Positions 1 to 10,700 of a stretch of 64,000 nucleotides of DNA are shown piece after piece (positions within the stretch are counted from its first letter, which is position 1; the number at the start of each line of letters is the position of its first letter). The stretch is taken from NCBI RefSeq assembly GCF_021654285.1, contig NZ_JAKFZS010000001.1:124001-188000 (forward strand). The letters are read 5' to 3'. Both the position numbers and the translations under genes were made by a program. Below the pieces are notes generated by a model, which saw only the letters and a program-made list of their open reading frames with translations, ran no database searches and was not told the DNA's origin. This DNA comes from Pseudoalteromonas luteoviolacea. GTDB taxonomy: Bacteria > Pseudomonadota > Gammaproteobacteria > Enterobacterales > Alteromonadaceae.

Positions 1-891
1 TAATACCTTTTCTTCATGAAGCAATGCCAACATCACTTTATGACCCAATAAGGTACATACAGGTGAATCAAAAAAGATAATATTCCCAGCCAATTGGCTT
101 TTTAATATTTGCAGCACAAAGTCACTGCGTTTTTGCATTTCAGGCCAAAAAATTACATCAATTTTATTCTTTCCAGAATAGATAAAGCCATCTTGCTCAC
201 GCAATTGTGCTGGCGAATCACAGAACAATAACTTAAAAGTACCATTTAACCCGCAGCTATGCACTTGCTGATTAAGCCACATTTGTTGTAGCCGATTATC
301 TGTAAACTCTGGGGCGATGAAAAGAATATTTGCACAGCCACTCAGCCCATTCTTTTCTTCCAGCACACGTTCAGTATGTCTGAAAAGGGACTGAATGACA
401 TAAGGGTAACTGAGACGAATTGATTTGTCGAATGAATGTGCATTGGCTATCACCTCATCCGCCACGATATCAAACTCCCAACCACCTAAGTTAGTACCAG
501 CGTTGACTTCAAGAATTTTGCCCTTACCATCTTGCATGATAATGTCATATCTAGCGATGACTTGTGATGTATCAAACTGATTATCCTGCAGAAATTCATA
601 AGTAATCGCCGGCACCTCAAAATAGTCAGCAAAAGCTTGTGCATCTGACTCAAAATACAAACTCAATGCGTTATAAAACACATCGTGTACACCTTCAATA
701 ATGTCAGAAAAGCCCCGTTGCAATGACGGTGAAACAACAAATGGCCAGCAAGAATATCGATAATCAATAATGTTCGAAAATTCACTTTCTAGACTGCTAC
801 CCAACGGTGGTTTAACTGCCTGCCCTGCTAAATGACACGCTAGCAATTTTTGATGTGCAGGTGCATGTTGGTAGTTTATATGTTCATTCAT
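1..891 (-). CDS. ATP-grasp-like ligase, partial (stop lies beyond the left edge)
   Basis: This reading frame starts at ATG 891 and runs open off the left edge, so about 297 N-terminal residues are visible. A stretch near residues 115-145 reads RYDIIMQDGKGKILEVNAGT, then NLGGWEFD. This resembles the pre-ATP-grasp region of circularly permuted ATP-grasp ligases such as glutathionylspermidine synthase, where an acidic residue, a lysine-rich turn and an EXN element recur. The last visible part, DSPVCTLLGHKVMLALL, resembles the (L)LSNKALLALL signature of the same group. The gene starts 11 bp after the stop of the last NRPS gene, so it is the next cistron of the operon. It might form an amide bond on the peptide, load a building block or help release the product. 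Which of these is unknown, because the ATP-binding half is outside the window. The family call is by eye. Confidence 0.45.
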   Translation of the reverse strand, partial: MNEHINYQHAPAHQKLLACHLAGQAVKPPLGSSLESEFSNIIDYRYSCWPFVVSPSLQRGFSDIIEGVHDVFYNALSLYFESDAQAFADYFEVPAITYEFLQDNQFDTSQVIARYDIIMQDGKGKILEVNAGTNLGGWEFDIVADEVIANAHSFDKSIRLSYPYVIQSLFRHTERVLEEKNGLSGCANILFIAPEFTDNRLQQMWLNQQVHSCGLNGTFKLLFCDSPAQLREQDGFIYSGKNKIDVIFWPEMQKRSDFVLQILKSQLAGNIIFFDSPVCTLLGHKVMLALLHEEKVL

Positions 892-902
892 AAAGTTTTA
901 TC

Positions 903-3900
903 TTAAATTGTCATAGATTTCTTCTTTGCAGGTGACTTTTTCAACTGTTTCATCAGCAATAAATTGTCGATCAATTCACCTAAGGTTCGAATAGTTTCAG
1001 CACCAACTAAGTCTTGATACTGCAACTCAATACCGTAGGTATCTCGAATTCTTCCCAGCATTTTAATTAACAATAGGGAGTGACCCCCAAGCTCGAAGAA
1101 GCCATCGGATATACCTATATTTTTTCGCCCAAAAATTTCCTGCCATATCGTGAGCAGAGCATATTCAGTTTGGGAAGTGGGCTTCTCCTCACGTCCTTTA
1201 AATGTCCAATCAAGCGTTTTTAGCTGGGCGCGGTCTATCTTGTCAGAGTGTGTTCTTGGCAACCTCTCAACAAAACGAATTTGCGCTGGCACCATATAGT
1301 CAGGTAGCACACGTTTTAATGACGACAGTGTTTTCTGCTCTTCAGGTATCATACCCGAATATTCAGCTGCAACGCATATTTGACGAATGTTACCTTGCTC
1401 AACGACAACTACAGCGGCATCTTTAACGTCAGGTAAAGATCGGACTTCCCCCTCAATTTCAGCGACTTCTATACGAATGCCATTGAACTTGATTTGACCA
1501 TCACGACGACCAAGAAAACGGATATTACCATCAGGCATCCGTATCCCATAATCCCCTGTTCGCAGACCTCTTCGCCCACCTTTTTCAAAAAACGTCTCAT
1601 TCGTGAGACAAGTTTGATTTTTATAACCTCGTGCAATAGCATCTAGCCAAAGTACTATCTCCCCTGGTTCAAAAATACTACACGGGGCACCTTGCGCATT
1701 ACTCAATGAAACTGCATCACTCTCAATTTCACGTCCAAGGCACGGTAAGGTTCGTTCATCTAGAGCATGCGCATCTGGACGCCACTGAAGAGCCATAGTC
1801 GATTCAGTTAAGCCATAGCCCACAACAAACTCACATTGCGCTATAAAACTCGCTTTAAACAAAGCAATATCATTCGTATCAACTGGTTCACCGCCCAATA
1901 CTACCAGTCTTATCTGTTCAAATCGAGTTGGATATTGAGAACAAAGTAACCTAAATACGGTCGGAGTACAATGTAAAACTGTGGTTTGTAGATGATCTAA
2001 TGTCTTGGCCAGTGCTGTTTCCTTCTCCACATCCACCAACTGTAACTGCGCACCACTTAACAGAGCACCAAACATATCCATCACAGCGGAGTCGAAAGTA
2101 AATGAGGATAATTGGACTACTTTATCACCGATATTAAGATGACTTTTATCGATATACATATCCGCATAGTAAGCCAAGCCCTTCCTAGACTGCATCACGC
2201 CTTTCGGCTGACCCGTAGAACCAGATGTATATAGTATGTAAGCAAGTTCATTTTCATCTATCGTCGGTGTTGGGAGCTGATTAGAGGTATCATTAAGTTC
2301 TACTTCACGTTTGTGGTCCAGCACAATGACAGGCACCGTGAGATCATCCATAGTTAGCCCTGACATGCTTTCATCATTAGTCAAAAGCACATCTATCTCA
2401 GCATCTTGCAATAAAAAGTTGATGCGACTATTAGGGTAAGACGCGGAGATTGGCACGTAAGTAATGCCTAATTTCAAAGCAGCCAATATCATAGCCACCA
2501 TATCTGGGTTATGTCCCAACATTAAGCCTACACATTTAGCCTTTTGTGACGATAATAAAAGCGCTAACTGCTCTGCATAATTTAAGAGGCCTGCATAAGA
2601 CCAACTTTCACTGGTCGTAACCACCGCACTCTTACTAGGTTGGTTAAGCGCAATTTGAGTAAATCGTTCATACACGCTGGCTTTGTTCGACATAGCCCTT
2701 GTTGCGCTCTGCAATATACCATCTAACTGGCCCTCCAATGGTAGACTTTCTGATAAAAATAAAGGCAGTTTAGATATCTGATTGCCTTTATTTTCAACCA
2801 ACTGTTCCAGAAATTGGTTAAACTGACCTGCAACATAGTCAATCGTTTGAGCCTCGAATAGATTCGATGCATAACACCATTGGATATTCAGTCCATCATT
2901 GGTTTGTGTAATATAGACACTAATTTCATACTTAACCGGATTGGGCTGACTAATGATATTCGTTTCTAGCTCAGGAAAACACACCTCTCTTTGTTCATTG
3001 TTTTGCATCACAAACCAAATTTGAAATAATGGAGTGTGATCATTGTTCCTTTTTGGATTCAGTTTTTCCACCAGCAACTCAAATGGACAAGACTGATGTT
3101 CAAAAGCTTCTGATACTACTCTCTTACTACTTCCCAGAACATCAAGAAAGGTGTCTTTATCGCTCACTTGATTGCGCAACACAACGGTGTTTATGAAAAA
3201 ACCGAGTAACTTCTCCAGCTCCGCACTATTGCGACCGGCTACCGGTGTGCCAACTACCACATCCTCATTATTACTCCACTTTGCTACCAGGCAATTAAAC
3301 GCTGCGTACAGTAACATAAATAATGATACTTGTTGGGCCTGAGCAAAGTCAGCCAATACTTTACTGGTATCTTTACTCAATGTGGTATCACACACCTCAT
3401 AACGAGTCTCTCGAAGGCTCTGCCTGCGTAAATCAGTTGGGATCGAATGCAATGTAGGCAAATCTTTAAGCTGCTGCAACCAATAGTCTAGCTCACGTTG
3501 AGAAGCTTTAGAGTCAAACATTTTACGCTGCCAGATTGCAAAGTCTGTATATTGAATAGGAAGCGGAGCAAGATTAAAATCTCGCTCCATGACATAGTCA
3601 GAATAAAACTTCACGATTTCATCGACCAGTAATGATTGGGACCACCCATCAAAAGCAATATGATGGATCACCAAACTCATAATATGCTCTTGCCCCGAGC
3701 ATTTTATTACTAATAGTCTTATCGGCTCAGCTTCTTCCAAGTCAAACACACGTTCGGCATGCTCTGCTAAAGTACGATCTATTTGACTAGCCACATCTGA
3801 TTCGATGTCTTCATAAGTGATATATTCAATTGCAAGAGGACTCGGTTCTGCTACCGTTTGAAAAAATTGGTCATCCTTACAGCTGTAACGGGTCCTCAAA

Positions 3901-4262
3901 ATTTCATGTCGCTGTATTACTTGATTAAAACTATATTCAAGTGCACTTAAATTCAAATCACCCGTCAACTTCATTGCGATAGGCATATGATATATGGCAC
4001 TTTTAGCTTCAATGGTGCTACTTAGATAAATCCGCTGCTGATTAAATGAAAGCGGTACATTCGACTTCACATTCTGTGGTACTAGTTCAACGACATTTGA
4101 CGCCTGTAAAATCTCAATTAGCGCGGCTTTGTTATTCTTTAATTGCAATAGTAAATCAGCATGGCGCTCACGATCTGCGCCATTTACACGTAACTTTCCT
4201 TGACCGGCAGAAAGCCTAATGCCTGCTTGGTGGCAGGCTTCTAACAGTGATGATAATTTCAT
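903..4262 (-). CDS. NRPS module: docking-C-A-PCP
   Basis: This is a 1119-residue nonribosomal peptide synthetase. A short TubC-type N-terminal docking domain lies at about 1-52. A condensation domain follows (about 70-490), with HHIAFDG at 200-206 as the catalytic HHxxxDG motif. The adenylation domain (about 530-1020) has TSGSTGQPKG at 679-688, a divergent A5 motif YGLTE instead of YGPTE, and A10 Lys1008 in HSDKID where HSGKID is usual. The carrier domain has LGGHS with Ser1062. Reading the ten specificity positions by eye gives D-S-M-H-V-G-G-M-A-K, which I cannot assign. No epimerisation or thioesterase domain follows, and the protein stops in a basic tail soon after the carrier domain. ATG overlaps the previous stop (ATGA, 4259-4262), so translation is coupled. 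This is the last elongation module seen. Release must happen elsewhere. Confidence 0.93.
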   Translation of the reverse strand: MKLSSLLEACHQAGIRLSAGQGKLRVNGADRERHADLLLQLKNNKAALIEILQASNVVELVPQNVKSNVPLSFNQQRIYLSSTIEAKSAIYHMPIAMKLTGDLNLSALEYSFNQVIQRHEILRTRYSCKDDQFFQTVAEPSPLAIEYITYEDIESDVASQIDRTLAEHAERVFDLEEAEPIRLLVIKCSGQEHIMSLVIHHIAFDGWSQSLLVDEIVKFYSDYVMERDFNLAPLPIQYTDFAIWQRKMFDSKASQRELDYWLQQLKDLPTLHSIPTDLRRQSLRETRYEVCDTTLSKDTSKVLADFAQAQQVSLFMLLYAAFNCLVAKWSNNEDVVVGTPVAGRNSAELEKLLGFFINTVVLRNQVSDKDTFLDVLGSSKRVVSEAFEHQSCPFELLVEKLNPKRNNDHTPLFQIWFVMQNNEQREVCFPELETNIISQPNPVKYEISVYITQTNDGLNIQWCYASNLFEAQTIDYVAGQFNQFLEQLVENKGNQISKLPLFLSESLPLEGQLDGILQSATRAMSNKASVYERFTQIALNQPSKSAVVTTSESWSYAGLLNYAEQLALLLSSQKAKCVGLMLGHNPDMVAMILAALKLGITYVPISASYPNSRINFLLQDAEIDVLLTNDESMSGLTMDDLTVPVIVLDHKREVELNDTSNQLPTPTIDENELAYILYTSGSTGQPKGVMQSRKGLAYYADMYIDKSHLNIGDKVVQLSSFTFDSAVMDMFGALLSGAQLQLVDVEKETALAKTLDHLQTTVLHCTPTVFRLLCSQYPTRFEQIRLVVLGGEPVDTNDIALFKASFIAQCEFVVGYGLTESTMALQWRPDAHALDERTLPCLGREIESDAVSLSNAQGAPCSIFEPGEIVLWLDAIARGYKNQTCLTNETFFEKGGRRGLRTGDYGIRMPDGNIRFLGRRDGQIKFNGIRIEVAEIEGEVRSLPDVKDAAVVVVEQGNIRQICVAAEYSGMIPEEQKTLSSLKRVLPDYMVPAQIRFVERLPRTHSDKIDRAQLKTLDWTFKGREEKPTSQTEYALLTIWQEIFGRKNIGISDGFFELGGHSLLLIKMLGRIRDTYGIELQYQDLVGAETIRTLGELIDNLLLMKQLKKSPAKKKSMTI

Positions 4263-7200
4263 ATTTCAATTGTATCTTCATTTAATTCAACGTTACTCAG
4301 TACGGCATCCCGCAATCGCTGTATTTGTCTTTGTTCATCTATCTGTATCGCTATTTGCGCGATAGTGCACTGCTCGACAACAGATTTAACCGATAAATCA
4401 ACTGACAAGGCTTTATTAACCTGATTGACCATTCTCGTCAGCAATAAAGAATTCCCGCCCAGCCTAAAAAACTCAGCATTGGCATCCAAAGATGATTCTG
4501 CAAGGTTTAATAAACTAGCCCACTCTTTCGCAACCTGACGCTCTGATTCAGATTTGACAGGCCTAGTTATTTGGTCAGCTGATAAAACGATTTCAGGCAA
4601 CTTACTTTGATCTATTTTACCATTTTGCGTTAGCGGCCATTGAGTAACTGGCACGACTACACTAGGTACCATATAGATTGGCAACTGATTTGCTAGCTTT
4701 TTAATCACTTGCACCTGCCAAGTATTATCAGCCTTCACATTAGGTGCAGCCTGAATATAAGCGGCTAGCAAAGGTTCATCATTACATATTTTTAGGCAGA
4801 CGTAGCAACTTGTTATATCCGCATTTTTACGCAAAGCAGACTCAACGTCTCCCGCCTCTATTCGATAACCACGCAATTTAAACTGATTATCTTGTCGACC
4901 CAAGTAATGCAAATTGCCATCGCCACGCAGCTGCACTAAGTCACCAGTACAATAAAATCGCTCTTGCACAGATTCCTCATTTTGAATATAAACAAACTTC
5001 TCTTCGGTCAATTCTGGTCTATTTAAATACCCCTGGGCCAAACAGGGGCCACCTATGTGCAAGATCCCTCGCCCACCAAAAGGCACTTGTTGCTTGTGCT
5101 CATCCAATATGACCGCTTTAATATTACCAAGCACCTTGCCTATGGGTGGAAATTCTTGCCATTCGCTTACATTATCCGGCATTGCATAAGCGGTAACCAC
5201 ATGCGTTTCGGAAGGCCCGTAATGGTTAATCAGTGCAGCCTGAGTATTGCTAAAAAATGATTTCACTGCACTTGTAATTTTTAATTGCTCAGCTGAGCTC
5301 AACACACACTCTAAGCTATTTAGCGCAATCTGATTGTCAACTGCATATTCACACAATGTGTGCATAACTGAGTAAGGTAAATTCACTACTGAAATATGGT
5401 ATTTTTGAATGAGATGGCATATTTGAGGAATATCATACTTCTGAGTTTCTTCCAACAAAACAAGTGTGCCTCCACACTGTAATGATAAGAAAATATCCGA
5501 GAAGCTCATATCAAAGCCAATGGACGAGTATTGCAACACAGTTTGCTCACGTCCTAAGCATGGCGCATCCAATACCGTTGCATTAATCAAATTAACCAAG
5601 GCACTGTGAGGCATACCAATTGACTTTGGCTTACCCGTCGACCCTGAGGTATACAAGGTGTAAGCCAATAATTGATCTGCTGCCATAGTTAAATGTACAT
5701 GCGTATCTGGCCCAGCAGCAATGTCTTGCTTTATCGCCTCTGTTAATACAATAACAGAACCTGAGTGGTTAGCCACTTTATCAACACAGTGCTCATTCGT
5801 AACCATGAGCGCGTTATTCAAATCTGAACAAATCGAGTCTATACGTTCTGCTGGAAGAGAGGCATCAATGGGGACATAGGTTGCTCCCGCTTTTAATATC
5901 CCAATTAACACCGTTACCATATCTAAAGATCTGGGGAGCAACATAGCAACAGAGTCACCCTCTGTTACCCCATTGCGACGGAGATAATGAGCAAAGTGGT
6001 TAGTCTTTTTCTCCAATTGGGCATAACTAACTGTTTGACCATCCCACATTAATGCAGCTTTGTCAGGGAACGTTTTGGCGCTTTCACTTAAAAAATCTTG
6101 TACTAATGATACCGATGAATCATGGTTGGCTGGACCAATCATCCATGGACTATGATCACCCTCAGCTTTGCCGTGTGCAACAACAGGTAATCGAGACACC
6201 GCCAACTCTGGGGTGTCGACAATATGCGTCAACAAACCCACATACGCCTGCATAAAAGAAGTAATCGTTGAAGCACTATATAGCTCGGTTGAATAATACA
6301 TAGACAGCGCCAAGCCTGATGCTTCTGGCGTGATATGTAGCTCTAAGTCAAACCGCGTCGTGCCACCGTCAAATTTTTTATCCGTGACATTGATATGCGG
6401 CATTTCAAGCTCTGCCACCTGATTATTTTGAAATGCGAATAAAATTTGAAATACAGGGTTATGACTCGCAAGCCTCTCCAACTTTAATCCATCAACGATA
6501 GCATCAAATGGCACCTCACCTAACTCAAATGCTTGGTTTAGGGCCTCGTTGTTATTTTTAAGAAAGGCTGTGAAAGAGTCTGACCAGTCAACTTCGCTAC
6601 GCACAGGTAATGTATTGACGAAAAAGCCGATTAGCTCTTCAAGTTCGATATTATCTCTCGATGCCGTGGGCACGCCAATCACCACATCTCTTTCACCACT
6701 TAATTTCGCTACCAGTAACGCAAAAGCTGATTGCAGTACTCCAAATAGCGTCACTTTATTATGCCGCGCTAATGCTTGAAGTCGATCTGTTAAATGTGCG
6801 CTAATAAAGCCATCAGATCTTTTCCCTCTAAAACTAGACAGTGCTGGCCTTGAATAATCCGTTGGCAAACTATGCTCTCTCGGCGCTCCTGATAAATTTT
6901 CTAACCAAGTTGAAAGCTTAGACTGGTACTTTCCATCTTCCCAACGCTTATTTTGCCATAATGCAAAATCCGCATATTGGATTGGCAATGGTGTGTTATG
7001 TGATTCAATTTTCTCAATTGCTAGCGTGTAGCTATCGCTTATCTCTTTAGCCACAAGTGCTAATGACCAACCATCTGAAGCAATGTGGTGTGTCACAAAT
7101 AACATTAAATGTAAATCACGCTCAAGAGGGACTAAAAGTACTCTCAGCATATAATCACGAGTCAAGTCAAAAGGCTTACGTATCTCTTCTTGTAGCATGC

Positions 7201-7708
7201 TATCCAAAGATTCTACGGATAATAACGGCGATGCTATTCGGACAATATCTGAGCCCCTCACTTGTTCCTCTGGCCTAATAAATTGCAGTGGCCCAGACTC
7301 CCCGTCTAAAAATACTGTACGAAGAGATTCATGACGTTTCACCACATCAGCAAATGCGCTAGTCAGTGCATCCACTTGCAAGTCACCTTCAAGTTGCAAT
7401 ACTGCGTACGTATTATAATGACTGCTATTGCCCGTAAACTTATCAAGTAACCAGAGTCTTTGCTGTGCAAATGAAAGCGGATTACCTTTTGTCAACGATC
7501 GACTTGATGCTATTGTCTCTTGCGCTGCACCCAGTTCGGTAATCTGGCTTATATACGCTTTGACTTCTTCCTTACGGCTGATCAGCTCTTTTTTCAATTC
7601 ATTTGGTATCGCGTCTTTGGGCATTTCACAGATAAACTTACCTTTTTCACTCCTAAAGCGCACATTAAATTTACGTAATGTCGCAACAAACTGCCCAACG
7701 CTCATCAT
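4259..7708 (-). CDS. NRPS module: docking-C-A-PCP
   Basis: This is a 1149-residue NRPS. A TubC-like docking domain (about 1-55) should receive the chain from the preceding PKS. The condensation domain (about 76-510) carries HHIASDG at 207-213. The adenylation domain (about 535-1040) has TSGSTGKPKS at 688-696, where the usual Gly of KPKG is Ser, then FDMSFSDIF at 732-740, GPSE at 831-834 and Lys1031 in A10. The carrier domain has LGGNS with Ser1087. The specificity code read by eye is D-M-S-N-L-S-H-V-V-K. Its last four positions match the classical proline code (DVQFIAHVVK) but the first six mostly do not, so the substrate is open. The start ATG overlaps the stop of the upstream PKS (ATGA at 7705-7708). 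The donor is an ACP-bound beta-ketoacyl chain, so this C domain makes the PKS-to-NRPS junction. Confidence 0.93.
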   Translation of the reverse strand: MMSVGQFVATLRKFNVRFRSEKGKFICEMPKDAIPNELKKELISRKEEVKAYISQITELGAAQETIASSRSLTKGNPLSFAQQRLWLLDKFTGNSSHYNTYAVLQLEGDLQVDALTSAFADVVKRHESLRTVFLDGESGPLQFIRPEEQVRGSDIVRIASPLLSVESLDSMLQEEIRKPFDLTRDYMLRVLLVPLERDLHLMLFVTHHIASDGWSLALVAKEISDSYTLAIEKIESHNTPLPIQYADFALWQNKRWEDGKYQSKLSTWLENLSGAPREHSLPTDYSRPALSSFRGKRSDGFISAHLTDRLQALARHNKVTLFGVLQSAFALLVAKLSGERDVVIGVPTASRDNIELEELIGFFVNTLPVRSEVDWSDSFTAFLKNNNEALNQAFELGEVPFDAIVDGLKLERLASHNPVFQILFAFQNNQVAELEMPHINVTDKKFDGGTTRFDLELHITPEASGLALSMYYSTELYSASTITSFMQAYVGLLTHIVDTPELAVSRLPVVAHGKAEGDHSPWMIGPANHDSSVSLVQDFLSESAKTFPDKAALMWDGQTVSYAQLEKKTNHFAHYLRRNGVTEGDSVAMLLPRSLDMVTVLIGILKAGATYVPIDASLPAERIDSICSDLNNALMVTNEHCVDKVANHSGSVIVLTEAIKQDIAAGPDTHVHLTMAADQLLAYTLYTSGSTGKPKSIGMPHSALVNLINATVLDAPCLGREQTVLQYSSIGFDMSFSDIFLSLQCGGTLVLLEETQKYDIPQICHLIQKYHISVVNLPYSVMHTLCEYAVDNQIALNSLECVLSSAEQLKITSAVKSFFSNTQAALINHYGPSETHVVTAYAMPDNVSEWQEFPPIGKVLGNIKAVILDEHKQQVPFGGRGILHIGGPCLAQGYLNRPELTEEKFVYIQNEESVQERFYCTGDLVQLRGDGNLHYLGRQDNQFKLRGYRIEAGDVESALRKNADITSCYVCLKICNDEPLLAAYIQAAPNVKADNTWQVQVIKKLANQLPIYMVPSVVVPVTQWPLTQNGKIDQSKLPEIVLSADQITRPVKSESERQVAKEWASLLNLAESSLDANAEFFRLGGNSLLLTRMVNQVNKALSVDLSVKSVVEQCTIAQIAIQIDEQRQIQRLRDAVLSNVELNEDTIEI

Positions 7709-10700
7709 AGCTCAAATTCCTCAACTTCAGCCTGTGCATCATCGCCCTGCTGTGTCGTCAACCAACGTTGATTCTCAATAAGCTCAGATAATGCTTCGAT
7801 GGTAGGGCTATTTAATAACTCTTTCATCGGGATACTCAACGCAAACGTTTTTCTAAGTCGAACAGCAAGAGACGCGGCCATAAGCGAGTTACCACCCATT
7901 TCAAAAAAGTCATCTCGGATCCCCACAGGTTGATATCCAAGTACATCTTCCCACTGGGAGACGAGAGATTTCTGCACATCAGTGTTCGGTGCAACATACT
8001 CTGTCGACGTATAAGGACGTGAGTTCGCATTGCTGATGCGCTTTGAACTAGGCACATCATCTTGTTCACTGTGACTTACATCTTCACTAAATCTAACAGC
8101 AACCCCATGGCTCTCAACATCATATTCACTGCCAAACAATGCATCTATTTCAGCGCGCGCTTTTTGCTGTATGTTTAACAACGCGCTTAGCTTTTCGGCT
8201 GACAGTGTTTGCCCATCAACTGCGTTGACTGTGATTGACAGCTGCGATGCAGCAACCCCACCTTCCACTTTTTCAACTTGTTCTGTCGAAGAAATAAGTG
8301 CGTCAAGTTCAAAGCCTGCATGCTTTGCTTTAGCAGCTGGGATCCAATATCTTTGCCTTTCAAACGGGTAAGTCGGCAGTTCAATACGCTGCGGTAAGTA
8401 TGGATGGTGAACTTTTTTCCAGTCCACAGATACACCATGAGCCCAAAGCTTACCAAGTGCCATTGCCAGTGTCAGGTCAGCATCTTGAGCCTGTTTAGGA
8501 TGAGGCAGTGTCTGTATTTGTAATTTTGAAGCTGTGCTTTGCGCTTGTGCAAAATGGCATAAACTATGTCCGGGACCGACTTCAAGGAGCACAAGTTCCG
8601 GATTTTCCTGTAACAGCGTAGCAAGACCATCGCCAAATCGAACCGTACTCAATAGATGCTCTACCCAATACTGCTTATTGTTCGCTCGCTCACCAGACCA
8701 TTTCCCATCGACATTTGAAATAAATGGAATTGTCCCCCTAGATAAGGTCACCGTCTCTAAAACTTGTTCGAACTGCTCAGCAGCCTTGTTCATCATACCT
8801 GAATGAAAAGCGTGAGACGTATGTAACTTAACGCAACTGACACCTTGCTGCTCTAACTGTATTTGCAATTCATCGATATCCTGGCATTCTCCACCAATGA
8901 TATTGGCTTGCTCGCCATTTTGAACACAATGCCATAATTTTTCATTTAATAACGGCTTAATTTCTGCATCTGTCATATTCACTGAAAGCATGCTGCCGCG
9001 CGGCATCATCTGCATTAACTTACCACGATGAACAACAAGTTTAATGGCATCATTGAGACTAAAGACCCCGGATAAACAAGCAGCTACATATTCACCGATA
9101 CTGTGGCCAATAAAACTTGAGGGGGTAACTCCCACTGCCATTAATGTTTTAGCCAAAGCATACTCAATGCAAAAAAGGGTTGGTTGAGCAATGTCTGTTT
9201 GCATTAAATGCTGACTTGCAGTTTCACTATCTTGTTCAGCTGAATACAGCATTGACACAATATCGAGCTCACAGAGCTCTGAAAGTATGCTCTGGCATTG
9301 TGTGATATATTCTCTAAAGACAGCATTGTTTTGATATAACGCTTTACCCATACCAAGATGCTGGCTACCCTGTCCAGGAAACATAAAGCAAGCGTCTCTT
9401 TTTGCTTGGATCGCCCTCACATCTTCAATCATAGGATAATTTGATTGCAAAGCAGCCTGTAGTTGAGCTACATCACGACAACTTATCACTGTCTTATGCT
9501 CAAACTCTTTGCGGCCGACTTGCAGTGTATAGCTCAGATCTGAAAGAGAGATATCACCTTCATTATCCGTTAAAAATGTTAAAAGCTGATCTTTTTGCTT
9601 TGCTAAAGCTGAAGGTGTCCTTGCTGACAGAACGACTGTACTCGCTTGCCCAACTGGCGATTCTTTTTTAGGAATAGCAGGCGCTTCTTCGAGGACCACA
9701 TGCGCATTCGTTCCGCCGATCCCAAATGAGCTCACACCCGCTCTCAACACATCACCACCTGTCGGTTTCCACTCTTGGCTCTGATCTACAACATAAAATG
9801 GAGAGCTGGCAAAGTCGATATTTGGATTGGGCGCATTAAAGTTCAGGTTAGCTGGGATTTTCCTATTGCGCATTGCCAGCACAGTTTTAATCATACTTGC
9901 AACGCCACCAGCAGCAACCAGATGCCCAATATTCGTCTTCACAGAGCCAATTCCACAATATTGTGTTTTACTCGTTTTCATACGATATGCTCTGGTTAAC
10001 CCTGCAACTTCAATTGGATCTCCGAGGTTAGTGCCTGTGCCATGTGCTTCAACGTAGCTGATAGTTTCAGGATCAACATCACCGACATCCATAGCCTCAA
10101 CGATTGCTCGGGCTTGTCCATTCGGACTTGGGGCAGTATAACTTGCCTTATCAGAACCGTCGTTATTAATAGCTGAGCCTTTGATAATAGCCAAAATTTG
10201 ATCGTTATCACGAATAGCATCTTCGCACCGTTTCAACGCCACCATGGCAATACCATTCCCAGCCACTGTCCCTGCTGCACTCTCATCAAAGGCCCTGCAA
10301 TGTCCATCAAATGCACCGATCCCTCCCTCTTGATAAAATAGCGCATCTTCACGTGAACAAGATATTGTTACCCCGCCAGCAATAGCCATATCACATTGAT
10401 AAGCTAAGAGTGCCTCTCTGGCATAGTGAACGGCAACTAATGACGATGAACACAAAGTATTGACGTTGATACTTGGCCCCGTAAAGCCCATTTTATAACT
10501 CGCCCGTGTCGCCACAAAGTCTTGACCCGTAGCTAATGATGTTTTAAAGGTACCTACGTCTGCAATAAACTCTGGGTGCGTCATCAAATTTCTTGACAAG
10601 TATGAGCTTGCACCAGCACCACAGTAAACACCAACAGGCCCAGCTTCTTTCTCACTGCGATAGCCCGCTTTTTCCATAAGTTCCCAAGCGACCTCCAAAA

